DNA of 64,000 bases from Amorphochlora amoebiformis (lineage: Eukaryota > Cercozoa > Chlorarachniophyceae). The notes below the pieces were generated by a model, which saw only the letters and a list, made by a program, of their open reading frames with translations, did not search any database and had not been told where the DNA came from. Shown piece after piece: positions 1 to 64,000 of the stretch (its first letter is position 1; every line of letters starts with the position of its first letter). Both the position numbers and the translations under genes were made by a program. The stretch spans positions 62,001 to 126,000 of the forward strand of contig BAAHQB010000198.1 in the NCBI GenBank assembly GCA_054601695.1. The letters are read 5' to 3'.

Positions 1-12660
<12,660 letters not shown>

Positions 12661-13003
12661 CGTGCGATCTCTGGAGAACCTCGTAAATATAGAGATGGGA
12701 TTGAATCGAATCCCCGCCGATTCCCCGGGAGCAACCTGTCCCGCGGGACACAACAGAGAATGTCAGAGATATATTTGATATTTCTGCTGTATTATCCGGT
12801 ATACTTAAAAATAGCTCAAAATATTAGGAGTCTTCGCCAAATTTTAAAATTACTGTTTGTTTATCTTAGGTAATTTATACAATTCGAGAAATTTCTTCAA
12901 CTTTCCGATCTGGCGGGTTCACTTTGGCGGAACCCAGGATGTTCTAAGAGGAAATTAGCCAAAGAAATCCAATTTCAGAAATGAGTGGTACCATGTGCCC
13001 CCA
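12661..13003. promoter_or_regulatory. Bidirectional promoter region between genes A and B
   Basis: 343 bp separate the start codons of the divergent genes A (minus) and B (plus). The stretch is not made of microsatellite, unlike most noncoding DNA here. Two ATGs upstream of the gene B start (12981 and 12993) open another frame that overlaps the coding sequence, so B may carry an upstream ORF. A TTTCAG at 12973-12978 could be the acceptor of a 5' UTR intron. No TATA box is evident. Confidence 0.5.
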
Positions 13004-13978
13004 ATGCCGAGAAGAGCCAAACCTACGGATGTGTCGTCCACAATTGGAAGCAGCGAAACCCACCCTGCCTCAGCCCCCATGTCCAGCATCCCCGCCTACC
13101 ATCACCACCGCGACGACCACGACAACTACACCAAGTCGGGACGACGTGTCAAGGCCGCATGTACGAACTGTAAGAAAGCCAAAGCTCGGTGTGATCAGCA
13201 ACGCCCTTGCACCCGCTGTGTCGAGCGAAATTGCACGGAGTGTGTGGATGCCTTCCCACGGCGAGTTGGCAGGCGAAGGAATCACTTCTTCAATCGGATT
13301 GTCACTGAGATGGAAGTTAAAGCTACCCATCCGAACGACGCTACGAAGAAAATCAAACGTACCAGGAAAGGTCGAGCCAAGCGCCCCAGGGACAAGAAAA
13401 AGTCAAGGAAGCAACTCAAAACACCGGAGAACGCTCCGAAACGCTTGAAATCTTCCCTCATAAAGCCTCTTCAACTTGGCCTCGGCCTTGGGGCTGATCC
13501 GTTTTCGTTGGATGTCTTCAAGTTGCCCGAACTCAAAAGGCAGATTCCATCGCCGAAGATTCCTCGTGTGCAGCCTGAATCTTATGGGTCGTTGCTCTCC
13601 GCACGGCAGTATTCGGAGATGAGACACTCTAGCCGCCCTCAACGGCCAATGTCTCCAACTATGAAGGTCCAGAATCAGCTTCCGCAAAATTCTAATCTTC
13701 AATCGCCGACCTTCCAGACCATCCCGATGCCGTCCATAACATCCAGTATGCTGAAGACTTTGAGTCCTATTTCTAGTGACTCTAATTCTGAGACTGGATC
13801 GGAAAGTGCACCGTTGGTGGATGATTTGGATTTCCTGTCCATGGATATGGGTATGGACATGGGTATGGACTTCATGTCCAATGCAGCTCCTTTCACCATG
13901 GATCTCCCTGTCCCTATATCGTCGACGGGTGTGGACCTCCTTACAAGGTCCAATGCTGAATTTCAGCCCATCTTTTGA
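13004..13978 (+). CDS. Zn2Cys6 (fungal-type binuclear zinc cluster) transcription factor
   Basis: Intronless 324-residue protein, the only uninterrupted gene in the window. Near residues 50-80 it has a binuclear cluster of the form C-x2-C-x6-C-x5-C-x2-C-x7-C (CTNC, ARC, RPCTRC, then C), preceded by RRVK, followed by a basic stretch (RRVGRRR; later KKIKRTRKGRAKRPRDKKKSRK) suited to DNA contact and nuclear import. The C-terminal half is Ser/Pro-rich with acidic DLDFLSMDMGMDMGMDF, a plausible activation segment. There is no recognisable fungal-specific TF middle domain. Position 13004 is chosen because an in-frame stop lies at 12956 and no earlier in-frame ATG exists. Target genes are unknown; gene A shares its promoter region. 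Confidence 0.9.
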   Translation: MPRRAKPTDVSSTIGSSETHPASAPMSSIPAYHHHRDDHDNYTKSGRRVKAACTNCKKAKARCDQQRPCTRCVERNCTECVDAFPRRVGRRRNHFFNRIVTEMEVKATHPNDATKKIKRTRKGRAKRPRDKKKSRKQLKTPENAPKRLKSSLIKPLQLGLGLGADPFSLDVFKLPELKRQIPSPKIPRVQPESYGSLLSARQYSEMRHSSRPQRPMSPTMKVQNQLPQNSNLQSPTFQTIPMPSITSSMLKTLSPISSDSNSETGSESAPLVDDLDFLSMDMGMDMGMDFMSNAAPFTMDLPVPISSTGVDLLTRSNAEFQPIF

Positions 13979-14745
13979 AGACTGCTAGCAGTCGACCAGT
14001 TGTAACATCAAACTGCCGGAAATCGGCAAACTTGAATCTCCACTGCGAGTGCTCGTTGAACCCGAAGCCCAGTAAGGTCCATCAAGTGCTCAATGTGTAC
14101 CTTCACTTCATTCCCCTTTTGGAGACCAGAAGTTAAGTACGGACTCCCTTCCCCTACCGACACATTTTATATCCTTGCCCGAAGCACAGTAAGGTTTGGT
14201 TAAATATATTTCCGCCAGAAGTATAGTACGGCGATTTGCGATCCTTTGCCGAGTATAGCTTGGTGAAGTGTAGTAGCCTTGTATGTATTCTCAAAATTGA
14301 TCTTAAAATACGGTTCAAAATTGATCTTAAAATACGGTGTAAAATGACTTTGTTCATTGTTAGTCATACTGTGTATATACAAGTTAACAACTGTAAGTGA
14401 TGTTATAATGAATATTTATGATGACTAGACTAGTTAACATCTATAGTCACGACTCACTGGCCGGCTCTGTTCTAGCTGTTAGCGTATCTAATCTAATCCT
14501 AGCTAGCCCGACGTGCATGCCTTAATACTGGGCCGGCAGCCTTCGCGATATATAATATCGGCTAGATGATACCGATATATCGAATCGTCTATTATCGATC
14601 ATGTGTGAACACATCTAGACATGTTGCCTTAATTCTAGAATTCTAAGACTCAAGTAATTCATCGGGGAGCCCGATACTTGGTCTTCCATGGGTACGTACG
14701 TAGTTAACTTCGCAAGCACATATATATATATATATATATCTAGCT

Positions 14746-14780
<35 letters not shown>

Positions 14781-15022
14781 TACACATATATATATGTATA
14801 CTAGGTATAAATCCCGATAGTTCCATATATATATATATATACAAGCTTGGTCTTGGGTATATATATATATAATATATAAACTTACTAGACTAGTCTGTTT
14901 AATTAGTACTAGTTATACGGTAACTTATACTAGAATTACATAGTTGTACGCGTTATATTCGCAAGCATATGTATGTACTAGACAAACATATATATATATA
15001 TATATATATATTTAGTATAGAG

Positions 15023-15072
<50 letters not shown>

Positions 15073-15428
15073 CCATAGTCAGTCCAGACAGAAGTGAAAA
15101 AATGTGTATTATATACATACATATACACATATATACATATATATATACAAATATATACAAATAAATATATAATACATACTACTCAACCTTTGTTATTATT
15201 TCAACGAGTTATAAATCGCTCACGAGCGACTCTGACTACAGGTAGGCAAGCTCAAAATGGTATTTGTACTATTCACCTACGTAGTTCATTATAAATCATC
15301 TCAGAACCTATCCGACAAGATCTGGAGAAGATCTGGATATAACTGGAAACAACAATAATTAAAACATGAAAATTATCTAGATTATACACGTGTCGAAAGA
15401 CTTATATGGATTCTAGTATTTTTATAAT
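13979..15428. other. Convergent intergenic region between genes B and C
   Basis: No coding island was found. It contains a near-perfect 24-bp direct repeat at about 14292-14339 (ending TTAAAATACGG) in the probable 3' UTR of gene B, several CTAG-rich segments (14420-14760) and (TA)n tracts at 14718-14780 and 14985-15070. Confidence 0.6.
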
Positions 15429-15617
15429 TTAGCTCATTGAAATTGAGCCGTCAATTCTGTGCAGGGCTAGGTGAGCATTGTTCCAGCTTAATCTGATTAA
15501 GGGAAGATCTTCGGGTATTTCTACAGCGCCAGAACCTGAGAGCACATGCCCTGTACTTTCATTTGCACCTAAGAATATACGATATATATGTATATATTTA
15601 TTTACATATATACACAT

Positions 15618-15663
<46 letters not shown>

Positions 15664-15706
15664 TATATATTATATATCATATATATATATATATATATAT
15701 TCATGG

Positions 15707-15742
<36 letters not shown>

Positions 15743-15897
15743 TAATGTTTACACACATATGTGTAAATGTATTTAAACTATCATTAAATTATTATGAATT
15801 TATGAATTCACTGAAGCCAAACCCTCGTTCATACTAACACAAATACACAAACACATATATAATACAATACACACACACATATATATATACATATATG

Positions 15898-15968
<71 letters not shown>

Positions 15969-16037
15969 CATATATATTTACATCGTAACTTAGGATACAT
16001 ATAACATATACATGAGAACATCTACCGATAAACTGAA

Positions 16038-16080
<43 letters not shown>

Positions 16081-16085
16081 TTATA

Positions 16086-16124
<39 letters not shown>

Positions 16125-16474
16125 ACAAATACATGAGATCTACCCATAAACCGAATCGAAGGATTTGAATGCCGTGCGCCATGGTCCCCATACCAACGTC
16201 GAATAGCCTTATGCGGGAGATATCTACATGGAAATATGTATATATCTATCTCTCTATATATGCATATATTATATGTATTGTAATATAATATACATATATG
16301 TTATTTCGTGGCCCATGGTTGGTATACCAACGTCGAATAGCCTTATGCGGGAGATATCTATATGCAAATATATATATATATATATATGTATATATAATAT
16401 ATGTATGTGATATACACATATACGAACGTCGAGTAGCAATGTGGGAGATATCTACATGCAGAAATATGTATTAA

Positions 16475-16545
<71 letters not shown>

Positions 16546-16651
16546 CTATAACAATATACGTATAAATATATGTACATATATATATATATATATTTATATG
16601 TATCTATATATAAATTTAATTATATAACAATGTATATATGTGTATATATAT

Positions 16652-16731
<80 letters not shown>

Positions 16732-16791
16732 CTAAATATATATGTTAATGCGTGCCGAAGAATAGCCTTATGCGGGAGATATTTACATGAA

Positions 16792-16827
<36 letters not shown>

Positions 16828-16835
16828 GCGTATAT

Positions 16836-16866
<31 letters not shown>

Positions 16867-16918
16867 GCATATATCTACCTATATATGTGTATTATATACG
16901 TGTATATATATATATATA

Positions 16919-17016
<98 letters not shown>

Positions 17017-17029
17017 GTATATAATACAC

Positions 17030-17077
<48 letters not shown>

Positions 17078-17209
17078 AATATATCCCAGCACGAATAGCC
17101 TTACGCGGTAAGTATCCAGATATATAGATATTATATAATTACACATACATTATATATATTATATGTATGTTATATAAATATATATATGTTGTATATATAT
17201 ATATATATA

Positions 17210-17267
<58 letters not shown>

Positions 17268-17395
17268 CACATATCCATATATATATATATATATAATATA
17301 AATACTTCAATGTATAATCAACAGCATCGGCTACTGGGATGCCGACCTCCTGTAAGACTTCTGGAAGAACCTACATATACATATATAACATATAC

Positions 17396-17443
<48 letters not shown>

Positions 17444-17549
17444 ATAGGTATGCATATTCATATTAGATTTTCTAAGTTAAGTTCAGGTTCATATATATAT
17501 ATATGTATGTATATATGTATATATACATGCATATGTATATACATACATG

Positions 17550-17598
<49 letters not shown>

Positions 17599-17756
17599 TT
17601 TTATTGTTTTCTGTTGAATTGCGGGATTTTTCATTCATACATGCATTCATATATACGTTAATACACACACACATATATATATATATGTATGTATATATAT
17701 ATATATATATATATGTATACATCTATACAATGTATTACACATATGCATTTAAATAT

Positions 17757-17818
<62 letters not shown>

Positions 17819-17908
17819 AATGTATGCAGCATATATGCATTTACGTACGGACATATATATATATATATATATATTTATACACACATATATTTTTATATAT
17901 ATAACATG

Positions 17909-17940
<32 letters not shown>

Positions 17941-17948
17941 CACACATA

Positions 17949-18014
<66 letters not shown>

Positions 18015-18032
18015 ATAGTAGATATATATATT

Positions 18033-18076
<44 letters not shown>

Positions 18077-18160
18077 AATATTTATATATATACCTCTTTT
18101 ATAGTTTTTTTAGGTTGAATCGCAAAGAAGAAAGGGTACATTTGGATGGAGAATAGACCT

Positions 18161-18228
<68 letters not shown>

Positions 18229-18241
18229 ATATTTACATATG

Positions 18242-18282
<41 letters not shown>

Positions 18283-18320
18283 AAATGTATGGCATACATA
18301 TATGTATATATATATTACAT

Positions 18321-18406
<86 letters not shown>

Positions 18407-18465
18407 AAAGAAACCTTTACATTACATCCCATCTTTAGATATTATAGATTATATGTCTATAATGT

Positions 18466-18517
<52 letters not shown>

Positions 18518-18526
18518 AAAATATAT

Positions 18527-18574
<48 letters not shown>

Positions 18575-19377
18575 GCATACATATATATAAATACACCTTT
18601 ACATTACATGCATCTCATCCTTAGACCCCAAATAAAATTAAAATGTAATTTACTAGCTAACCTTCCCTAAAAACCTAACCCTAACCCTAACCCTAACCCC
18701 TAACAACCCAACCCTAACCCTAACCCTAACCACCCAACCCTAACCCTAACCCTAAACCTAACCCAACCCTGACCCACCACCACCTTCGTCTCACCTGCTA
18801 TTGCAAACCCCAACCCTAACACCAACCCTAACCCTAACCCTAACCCTAACCCTAACCCTAACCCTAACCCTAACCCTAACCCTAACCCTAACCCTAACCC
18901 TAACCCTAACCCTAACCCTAACCCTAACCCTAACCCACATACCCTTCTTTGTCTCACTCGCTATCGCAAAAGTTTGACATACGCTCACTATCTTGGAGCC
19001 CTGTCATTTAGGGTTAGGGTTAGGGTTAAGGTCGACGACGATTAGGGTTAGGGTTAGGGTTAGGGTTAGGGTTAGGGTTAGGGTTAGGGTTAGGGTTAGG
19101 GTTAGGGTTTAGAAGACGATTAGGGTTAGGGTTAAGGCTAGGGTTAGGGTTAGGATTAGAGTTATGGTTAGGGTTAAGCTCGACGACGATTAGGGTGAGG
19201 GTTAGGGTTATATATATATGTATATGTTATGTATGTAATACATATATACATACATTTTACATATATATATATATATGTATATGTACATGTATGTATGTAT
19301 ATATGTATATATATATATATGTATATATACATTCATCTATATGTATACACATACATAAATACATACATATATTTATG

Positions 19378-19428
<51 letters not shown>

Positions 19429-19511
19429 TTCACTCTAACACCTTAGGAGAGAGGAGAGAGGAGAGAGGGTTTATATTCATTGATATATATATATATATAC
19501 ATATTATATAA

Positions 19512-19584
<73 letters not shown>

Positions 19585-19988
19585 CATCAATATTCTTACA
19601 TACTTACATACATACATACATACATATACATATCACCACACTCTTTTATGCCTGTATTCATTTTTTTGGGTAAAATCGTGTGTATGAGCAGTTAGCTGGA
19701 TACCATAGAAACAAGCAAATCTACCCGAAATAATATTTAAAAACCCGAAATATTATTTAAAAACCTTGGGAGGGGAGAAGAGAGAGAGGGGTATGTGATT
19801 GATTTGAATGCTAAGGGTCTGTTCGAATGCCGCCTGTATGAGTGTTGTGATTAGGGTTAGGGTTAGGGTTAGGGTTAGGGTTAGGGTTACGGTTAGGATT
19901 AGGATTGTTTGTAGGTATAAATATAGGTGTATGTGTATGTGTGTATATGTATATAATATATATATATATATGTATATATATGTATATA

Positions 19989-20067
<79 letters not shown>

Positions 20068-20158
20068 GAGATAGAGAGTGAGAAAGAAAGAGAGAGAGAG
20101 AGAGAAGGAGAGAGAGAGAGAGAGATAGAAAGAGAAAAAGAGAGATACAGAGGGAGAA

Positions 20159-20257
<99 letters not shown>

Positions 20258-20664
20258 GAGAGAGGGAGAGAGAGTGAAAGAGAAAAAGAGAGAGAACAGA
20301 GGGGAGAGAAAGAGAGAGAGACAAAGTGAGAGCGACAAAGAGAGAGAGTGAGAGAGAAAGAGAGAGGGAGAGAAAGAGAGAGAGAAAGAGAGAGGGAGAG
20401 AAAGAGAGAGGGAGAGAAAGAGAGAGGGAGAGAAAGAGAGAGTGAGAGAAAGAGAGAGGGAGAGAAAGAGAGAGGGAGAGAAAGAGAGAGGGAGAGAAAG
20501 AGAGAGGGAGAGAAAGAGAGAGGGAGAGAAAGAGAGGGAGAGAAAGAGAGAGGGAGAGAAAGAGATAGAAAGAGAAAAAGAGAGAGAAACAGAGGGAGAG
20601 AGAAGGAGAGTTGGAAAAGAGAGAGAGAGAAGAGAGAGAGAGAGAAAGAGGGAGAGATTAGAAA

Positions 20665-20709
<45 letters not shown>

Positions 20710-20808
20710 TAGAGAGAGAGAGAGAGAGAATAAAAAAAAAAAATTAAGAGAGAAAGAAAGATGATTACCTTCAACACCAAAGCTACGGGATCAGAAGGGG
20801 CGAGTATC
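15429..20808 (-). CDS. Unrecognised multi-exon protein (gene C)
   Basis: I do not recognise the family. Exons in transcript order: 20808-20769 ([11 protein letters not shown]), 19833-19765 ([16 protein letters not shown]), 19695-19637 ([15 protein letters not shown]), 19000-18958 (ERMSNFCDS), 18652-18627 (KLHFNFIW), 18158-18094 ([20 protein letters not shown]), 17370-17306 ([19 protein letters not shown]), 16223-16144 ([16 protein letters not shown]), 15568-15429 ([17 protein letters not shown], ending in TAA). Phases agree through the last six exons (from 19000 to the stop) and through the first three. The join between 19637 and 19000 does not match in phase, so a small exon is missing or a boundary is wrong. 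A further in-phase island at 22009-21959 (PPYVGSPLQTQRYLK) may be an earlier exon. No start codon was identified. The (GA)n tract 20060-20755 lies in an intron and reads CT in the sense direction. Confidence 0.68.
16310..17125. repeat. Four partial copies of a gene C exon edge
   Basis: The acceptor and first 30 or so bases of the exon 16223-16144 (sense ATATCTCCCGCATAAGGCTATTCG) are repeated at about 16335-16365, 16423-16460, 16750-16790 and 17085-17125. Confidence 0.8.
18668..19208. repeat. Telomere-type arrays in opposite orientations flanking a gene C exon
   Basis: CCCTAA on the plus strand from 18668 to 18937, then unique sequence including the exon 18958-19000, then GGGTTA from 19008 to 19208 with three copies of a TCGACGACGATTAGG-like insert. 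The right-hand array reads CCCTAA in sense and abuts the exon acceptor. Confidence 0.85.
20060..20755 (+). repeat. (GA)n homopurine tract
   Basis: Nearly 700 bp of GAGAGAAAG-type repeat, preceded by (TA)n. It lies in the intron of gene C between exons 20769 and 19833, and reads as a long CT tract in the sense direction. The Arg/Glu- and Ser/Leu-rich frames here are translated repeat. Confidence 0.9.
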
Positions 20809-20816
20809 CTTATGAT

Positions 20817-21493
20817 TTTAGGGTAGGGTTAGGGTTAGGATTCGAGTTAGGGTTAGGGTTAGGATTCGAGTTAGAGTTAAGGTTAAGATGAAAATTAGGG
20901 TTAGGGTTAGGTTAAGATTAGCGTTAGGGTTAGTATTAGTGTTAAGTGTAGACATTAAGGCTAGGGTTAGGGTTAAGGTTAGGTTTAGAGAGGTTAGGTT
21001 TAAAGAGGTTAGGGTTATGGATATTAGGTTAAGGTTTAACTCTAACCCTAACTCCAACCCTAACCCTAACCCTAACCCTAATCCTAACCCTAACCCTAAC
21101 CACAATGCGGAGGACTCAAGGGTCCTCGGACTAAGACATGCTGAATAATCTGATCCCAACCCTGACTCTAACGCTAATCCTAACCTAAAACCCTAACCCT
21201 AATTCTAACCCTAACCCTTAAGAGTTCAGGTTTGGATTAGGGGATGGGTTAAGGTGAAAGATACTATTATAGTTAGAGCTAAGGTTATTAATGGTTAAGA
21301 CTAGGATTAAGGTTAGGATTAGGGTTAAGCTTAATGTTAAGAGAAAGGCTAGGATTAAGATTAAGGGTAGGATTCGTTTAAAGTTAGAAAGGTTAGGGTT
21401 AGGTTACGGTTAGAGTTAGCATCCCTGATAACCTTAACCCTAACCCTAACCCTAACCCTAACCTTAACGCTACCGTAACCTTAATCGTAACCC

Positions 21494-21532
<39 letters not shown>

Positions 21533-22280
21533 AAACCCTTCTAATCTTAACCCCAACCTTAACCCTTACCTTTCTAACCCTAACCCTAAACTAAACCTTT
21601 AATCCTAGGGTTAGGGTTAAGACTATGATTAAGGTTAAGGTTTTTAGGGGACTAGTATTAATGCTAGGGTTAATCCTGGCTATTAGGGATAAGGTTAGGG
21701 TTAGGGTTAGGGTTAGGGTTAGGGTTAAGGTTAGGTTAGGGTCAAGGTTAGGGTTAGCGCTAGGGTTAGGGTTAGGTAAGGGTCGGGTAAGGGTTGAGTT
21801 CAGGATTAGGGTAAGGCGATTAAGAGGGAGCATGCTTAGGGTTAGGGGTAGGGTTAGGGTTAGGGTTAGAATCAGATTATTCAGCGACCATTGACTCCTC
21901 CACAGGTTAGGGTTAGGGTTAGGGTTCGGGTTAGGGTTAGGGTTAGGGTTATTGTAACTTTGAGATAGCGTTGTGTTTGCAGAGGAGAACCTACGTAGGG
22001 AGGTTGTAGCTTTAGGGTTAGGGTTAGGGTTAGGGTTAGAGACTCTTGGTTAGGATGGGGATAGGGTTAGGGTTAGGGTTAGGGTTAAGGTTAGGGTTAG
22101 GGTTAAGGTTAGGGTTAGGAGTAGGATCAAATTATTCAGCATGTCTTAGTCCTAGGACCATTGACTCGGGTTAGGAATAGGGTTAGGGTTAGGGTTAGGG
22201 GTAGAGTTAGAGACTCATGGTGAGGGTTAGGATTAGGTTTAGGGTTAGGGTTCGGGTTAGGGTTAGGGTTAGGGTTAGGG
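20817..22280. repeat. Degenerate telomere-type arrays in mixed orientation between genes C and D
   Basis: GGGTTA to about 21030, CCCTAA to about 21220, mixed to 21600, then GGGTTA to 22280. Three copies of the 44-bp motif occur (21115-21156 minus; 21869-21900 with an internal deletion; 22124-22168). The change at about 21030 is TTAGGG-type followed by CCCTAA-type, the arrangement expected of end-to-end joined telomeres, but both arms are degenerate. Confidence 0.8.
21959..22009 (-). CDS. Candidate additional exon of gene C
   Basis: A 51-nt open island (17 codons, phase 0 to 0) with acceptor AAAG directly after a CCCTAA run on the sense strand and donor GTTACA. It fits the local pattern of exons. 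Its phase does not join directly to the exon at 20808, so an intermediate exon would be needed. It could also be unrelated DNA between genes C and D. Confidence 0.35.
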
Positions 22281-51258
<28,978 letters not shown>

Positions 51259-51624
51259 AGTACCCACCGACACCGCTATAAATAGACCGACACGTTTAAG
51301 ACTTCTTAATGTCCTCGGATTGCCTCTTAGGCTGCCCAGAGGGGGGGGGGCGCCCATGCCCTCCTTACCTCGGCAACCACCGGAATGTCATGAAGGGTGA
51401 CATAGTCGAATTGATTAATTGATTAATATATCGGCTGACTAGGATGCATGCAGATAATACTAGATACTTGATTAATATATCGGCTGACTAGGATGTATTA
51501 TGCAGATAATACCAGATAAGATATCAGGAGACTAACGTGACAGGCCACATTCACAGGAGCTCGGCACCACAAAAGGCAAAGCGACCAGTATGTCCCTCCG
51601 TCGATCAAGCAGGGTACATCAAAG
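51259..51624. promoter_or_regulatory. Divergent promoter region between genes D and E
   Basis: This stretch separates the proposed start of gene D (51258, minus) from the first secure coding part of gene E (51625, plus). It contains CTATAAATAG at about 51276-51285, a good TATA box in the plus orientation. A short frame with an ATG at 51356 could be a first exon of E (donor GTGACA at about 51400) but its phase was not resolved against the next exon. A 43-bp direct repeat (ATATCGGCTGACTAGGAT core) is at about 51428-51446 and 51479-51497. Confidence 0.45.
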
Positions 51625-60231
<8,607 letters not shown>

Positions 60232-60648
60232 GCCCCAGCAGGCCATTTCCATCTACTACATCTAGCCTATGCGATATATATAATAACTAAAGTCACTTGA
60301 ACCTGGTTAACATATAGTATATGACTAGTATGGCTGACTGTGATCGCCTATTTCTAGTATTCCGGTGTCCAAGGCTTAGTACTTTGAGTCTGCAGCGACA
60401 CTCACACCGGCCCGCTTTATGTGTATACATATATATATATATATATTATATCTCAACGTACTAAATCATGACTTACATCCAATTAGATTTTATCATTGCG
60501 AACCAATGCCGAATATGTGAATTTCATTTCATGATCATGATCAAGTTTTAACTATAAGCCAAATTGATCAACTACGTCTAGTACAGTAGTACGTATACTA
60601 CCTAGCTAGCATGACTAGTATCATTTGCTACTACCGTATCCGCACCAG
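60232..60648. other. Convergent intergenic region between genes E and F
   Basis: Unique sequence with one short (TA)n at about 60428-60447 and no coding island. It presumably holds both 3' UTRs. No AATAAA signal is obvious on either strand close to the stop codons. Confidence 0.5.
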
Positions 60649-60866
60649 CTAGCGACGCAGGGGTGTCAACCTCTGCATGTGTATTCCCCTCACCTTGATA
60701 CATTTAAATTCTCTTTAATTCGATTTCTTTGATAAACATACACATCTAACAACAGGTTTATTTTATTCTTCCCATATACATGCATACACATATATGCATT
60801 GATATATATATATATATATATGTATATATGTAAGTATGTATATATACATATATATATATATAATAT

Positions 60867-60917
<51 letters not shown>

Positions 60918-61045
60918 CATGTACATACATATACCGCTAATTGATCCGCTTTCTCATTGCCCGGGTTGCCGCTGTGACCCTTCACCCAACGCTGGCCGAC
61001 AAATAATATATTTACATGTTTATATATAAAAAGATATATTTATAT

Positions 61046-61079
<34 letters not shown>

Positions 61080-61080
61080 A

Positions 61081-61115
<35 letters not shown>

Positions 61116-61402
61116 ATATCTATATATATATATATATATATATTTATAATTGTGTACAAAGACATGTAGAATCAATTATAAATATATGTTCATATATATA
61201 TATGTACATATACATATCTATTCATATATATAAAAACATACATATTTATACATGTAAGTGATACACATACTCTCACATATATATATATATATGTATATAT
61301 AGAGCAAATGCATATATGTATATATAGATACATTATATATATATATATATACATATATATTATATATATAGGGTTACACACACACATATATATATATATA
61401 TA

Positions 61403-61466
<64 letters not shown>

Positions 61467-62082
61467 CATATATTTGGTCACATTATTTCAACATACATAA
61501 TGTACATACATATAGATGTGCATCTACCACATACGTACATGTATACTTGTTATACCAATTCTACAGGTCGTAATCTGCGGAGATTTGTTAGACTTTTGTC
61601 CAGTCGTACCCAAAGGTCCTTTAGTATGTATCTTCAATAAAAATGCTACTATGCTTTATAATATGATTAGTATATAAATATTATGTGTGTGTAGAAATAT
61701 GTGTGTATGTATACGTATGTAGATACATCTATGTAGAGGTTTATTTATATAAGTATTATATTTATATATATGTATATATGTGTATGTATATGTACATATA
61801 TATGTATGTATGTGTATATATATTTATAGAAAGATGCAACGTTACATATGTGATATACATATAACATATATGTATATATATGTATATACATATGTATATA
61901 TGTTATGTATATATATATGTAAATATTATATGTGTGTATATATCTAATATTCATAATGTATACACACGCACACACGCACACACATGGATGTATATATATG
62001 TTATCATATATATATATATATATCTAATATTCATAATATATACACACGCACACACGCACACACATGGATGTATATATATGTT

Positions 62083-62113
<31 letters not shown>

Positions 62114-62246
62114 GTATATATATGTGTATATATGTGTATATATATATGTATATGTATATATTTATATGATACGTTGCGACGTAAATTAAAATTATATATA
62201 TAAATGTGGCGTGTGCAAATTATAGCATGATACGACAATATATTAC

Positions 62247-62315
<69 letters not shown>

Positions 62316-62348
62316 CATACATAAATCCCTACATACATTATATATATC

Positions 62349-62434
<86 letters not shown>

Positions 62435-62468
62435 GAATATAGATACAATTATAGATATATACATTATT

Positions 62469-62501
<33 letters not shown>

Positions 62502-62571
62502 TATATATATATATATGTATATATATTCACAATATATACACACACATATACACATATACATATATATGCAC

Positions 62572-62618
<47 letters not shown>

Positions 62619-62627
62619 CACACACAC

Positions 62628-62660
<33 letters not shown>

Positions 62661-62741
62661 GGAAGATAGATAGATATGTTATAATACCTTATTTTTGACG
62701 GGATTTCTGTTGGAAGTTTGCCAATTATTCTTCTTCCAGTT
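60649..62741 (-). CDS. Ribonuclease H1, C-terminal exons (gene continues past right edge)
   Basis: RNase H1 cuts the RNA strand of RNA-DNA hybrids. Exons in order: 62741-62688 ([18 protein letters not shown]), 61618-61565 ([18 protein letters not shown]), 60991-60935 ([19 protein letters not shown]), 60672-60649 (RLTPLRR, then TAG). All four are in phase 0 at both ends. The order of motifs is that of the second half of the RNase H fold: the WKKNxW basic protrusion, PVKNKDLW, then the catalytic-loop histidine in VKGHSG and the last catalytic Asp in NEKAD. The first three carboxylate residues and any N-terminal hybrid-binding domain must lie beyond position 64000. The last short exon is the least certain part. 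The gene converges on gene E with 417 bp between stop codons. Confidence 0.92.

Positions 62742-64000
<1,259 letters not shown>

Noticed and set aside
16144-16223. Alternative frame of this gene C exon ([19 protein letters not shown])
   Set aside because: It reads well but does not match the phase of the upstream exon 17370-17306, while the chosen frame matches both neighbours.

Overview
The window comes from an intron-rich eukaryote. I cannot name the lineage. The telomere-type repeat is TTAGGG. The introns are spliceosomal (GT-AG, with one GC-AG), exons are very short (typically 40-130 nt), and the intergenic DNA and introns are mostly (TA)n, (TTAGGG)n-like arrays, CT/GA tracts and tandem duplications. 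A Zn2Cys6 regulator is commonest in fungi but also occurs in amoebozoans, stramenopiles and algae, so it does not settle the lineage. A protist/alga or an early-diverging fungus both remain possible.

Almost no open frame in the window is a gene by itself. The long Ile/Tyr, Arg/Ala, Leu/Gly or Ser/Leu frames are translated simple repeats. Small unique islands between the repeats do join into genes, each island bounded by AG and GT. I joined them by splice phase and by family motifs. Layout: (A) 1-12660, minus strand, a DGAT1/sterol O-acyltransferase-type MBOAT enzyme, 16 exons, last one cut by the left edge. (B) 13004-13978, plus strand, an intronless Zn2Cys6 transcription factor, divergent from A across a 343-bp promoter region. 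(C) about 20808 (perhaps 22009) to 15429, minus strand, an unrecognised protein in at least 9 exons, convergent with B. (D) 51258-22281, minus strand, a USP7/HAUSP-like ubiquitin-specific protease (MATH domain plus USP core), 33 exons and about 706 codons spread over 29 kb. (E) about 51625-60231, plus strand, a protein with one intact and one degenerate PARP-type zinc finger, divergent from D. (F) 62741-60649, minus strand, the C-terminal exons of RNase H1, convergent with E and continuing beyond the right edge.

Three features of the architecture deserve attention. First, TTAGGG-type arrays sit inside introns, and next to acceptors they read CCCTAA in the sense direction, so they supply the CTAAC/pyrimidine-rich 3' intron end for at least nine exons. 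Two introns are telomeric repeat almost from end to end. Second, many exons are accompanied in the adjacent intron by one to nine partial copies of their own edge together with the splice site, separated by (TA)n. Third, several exons are flanked by complementary CT and GA tracts. All gene models were assembled by eye from one sequence. No alignment or transcript search was run.
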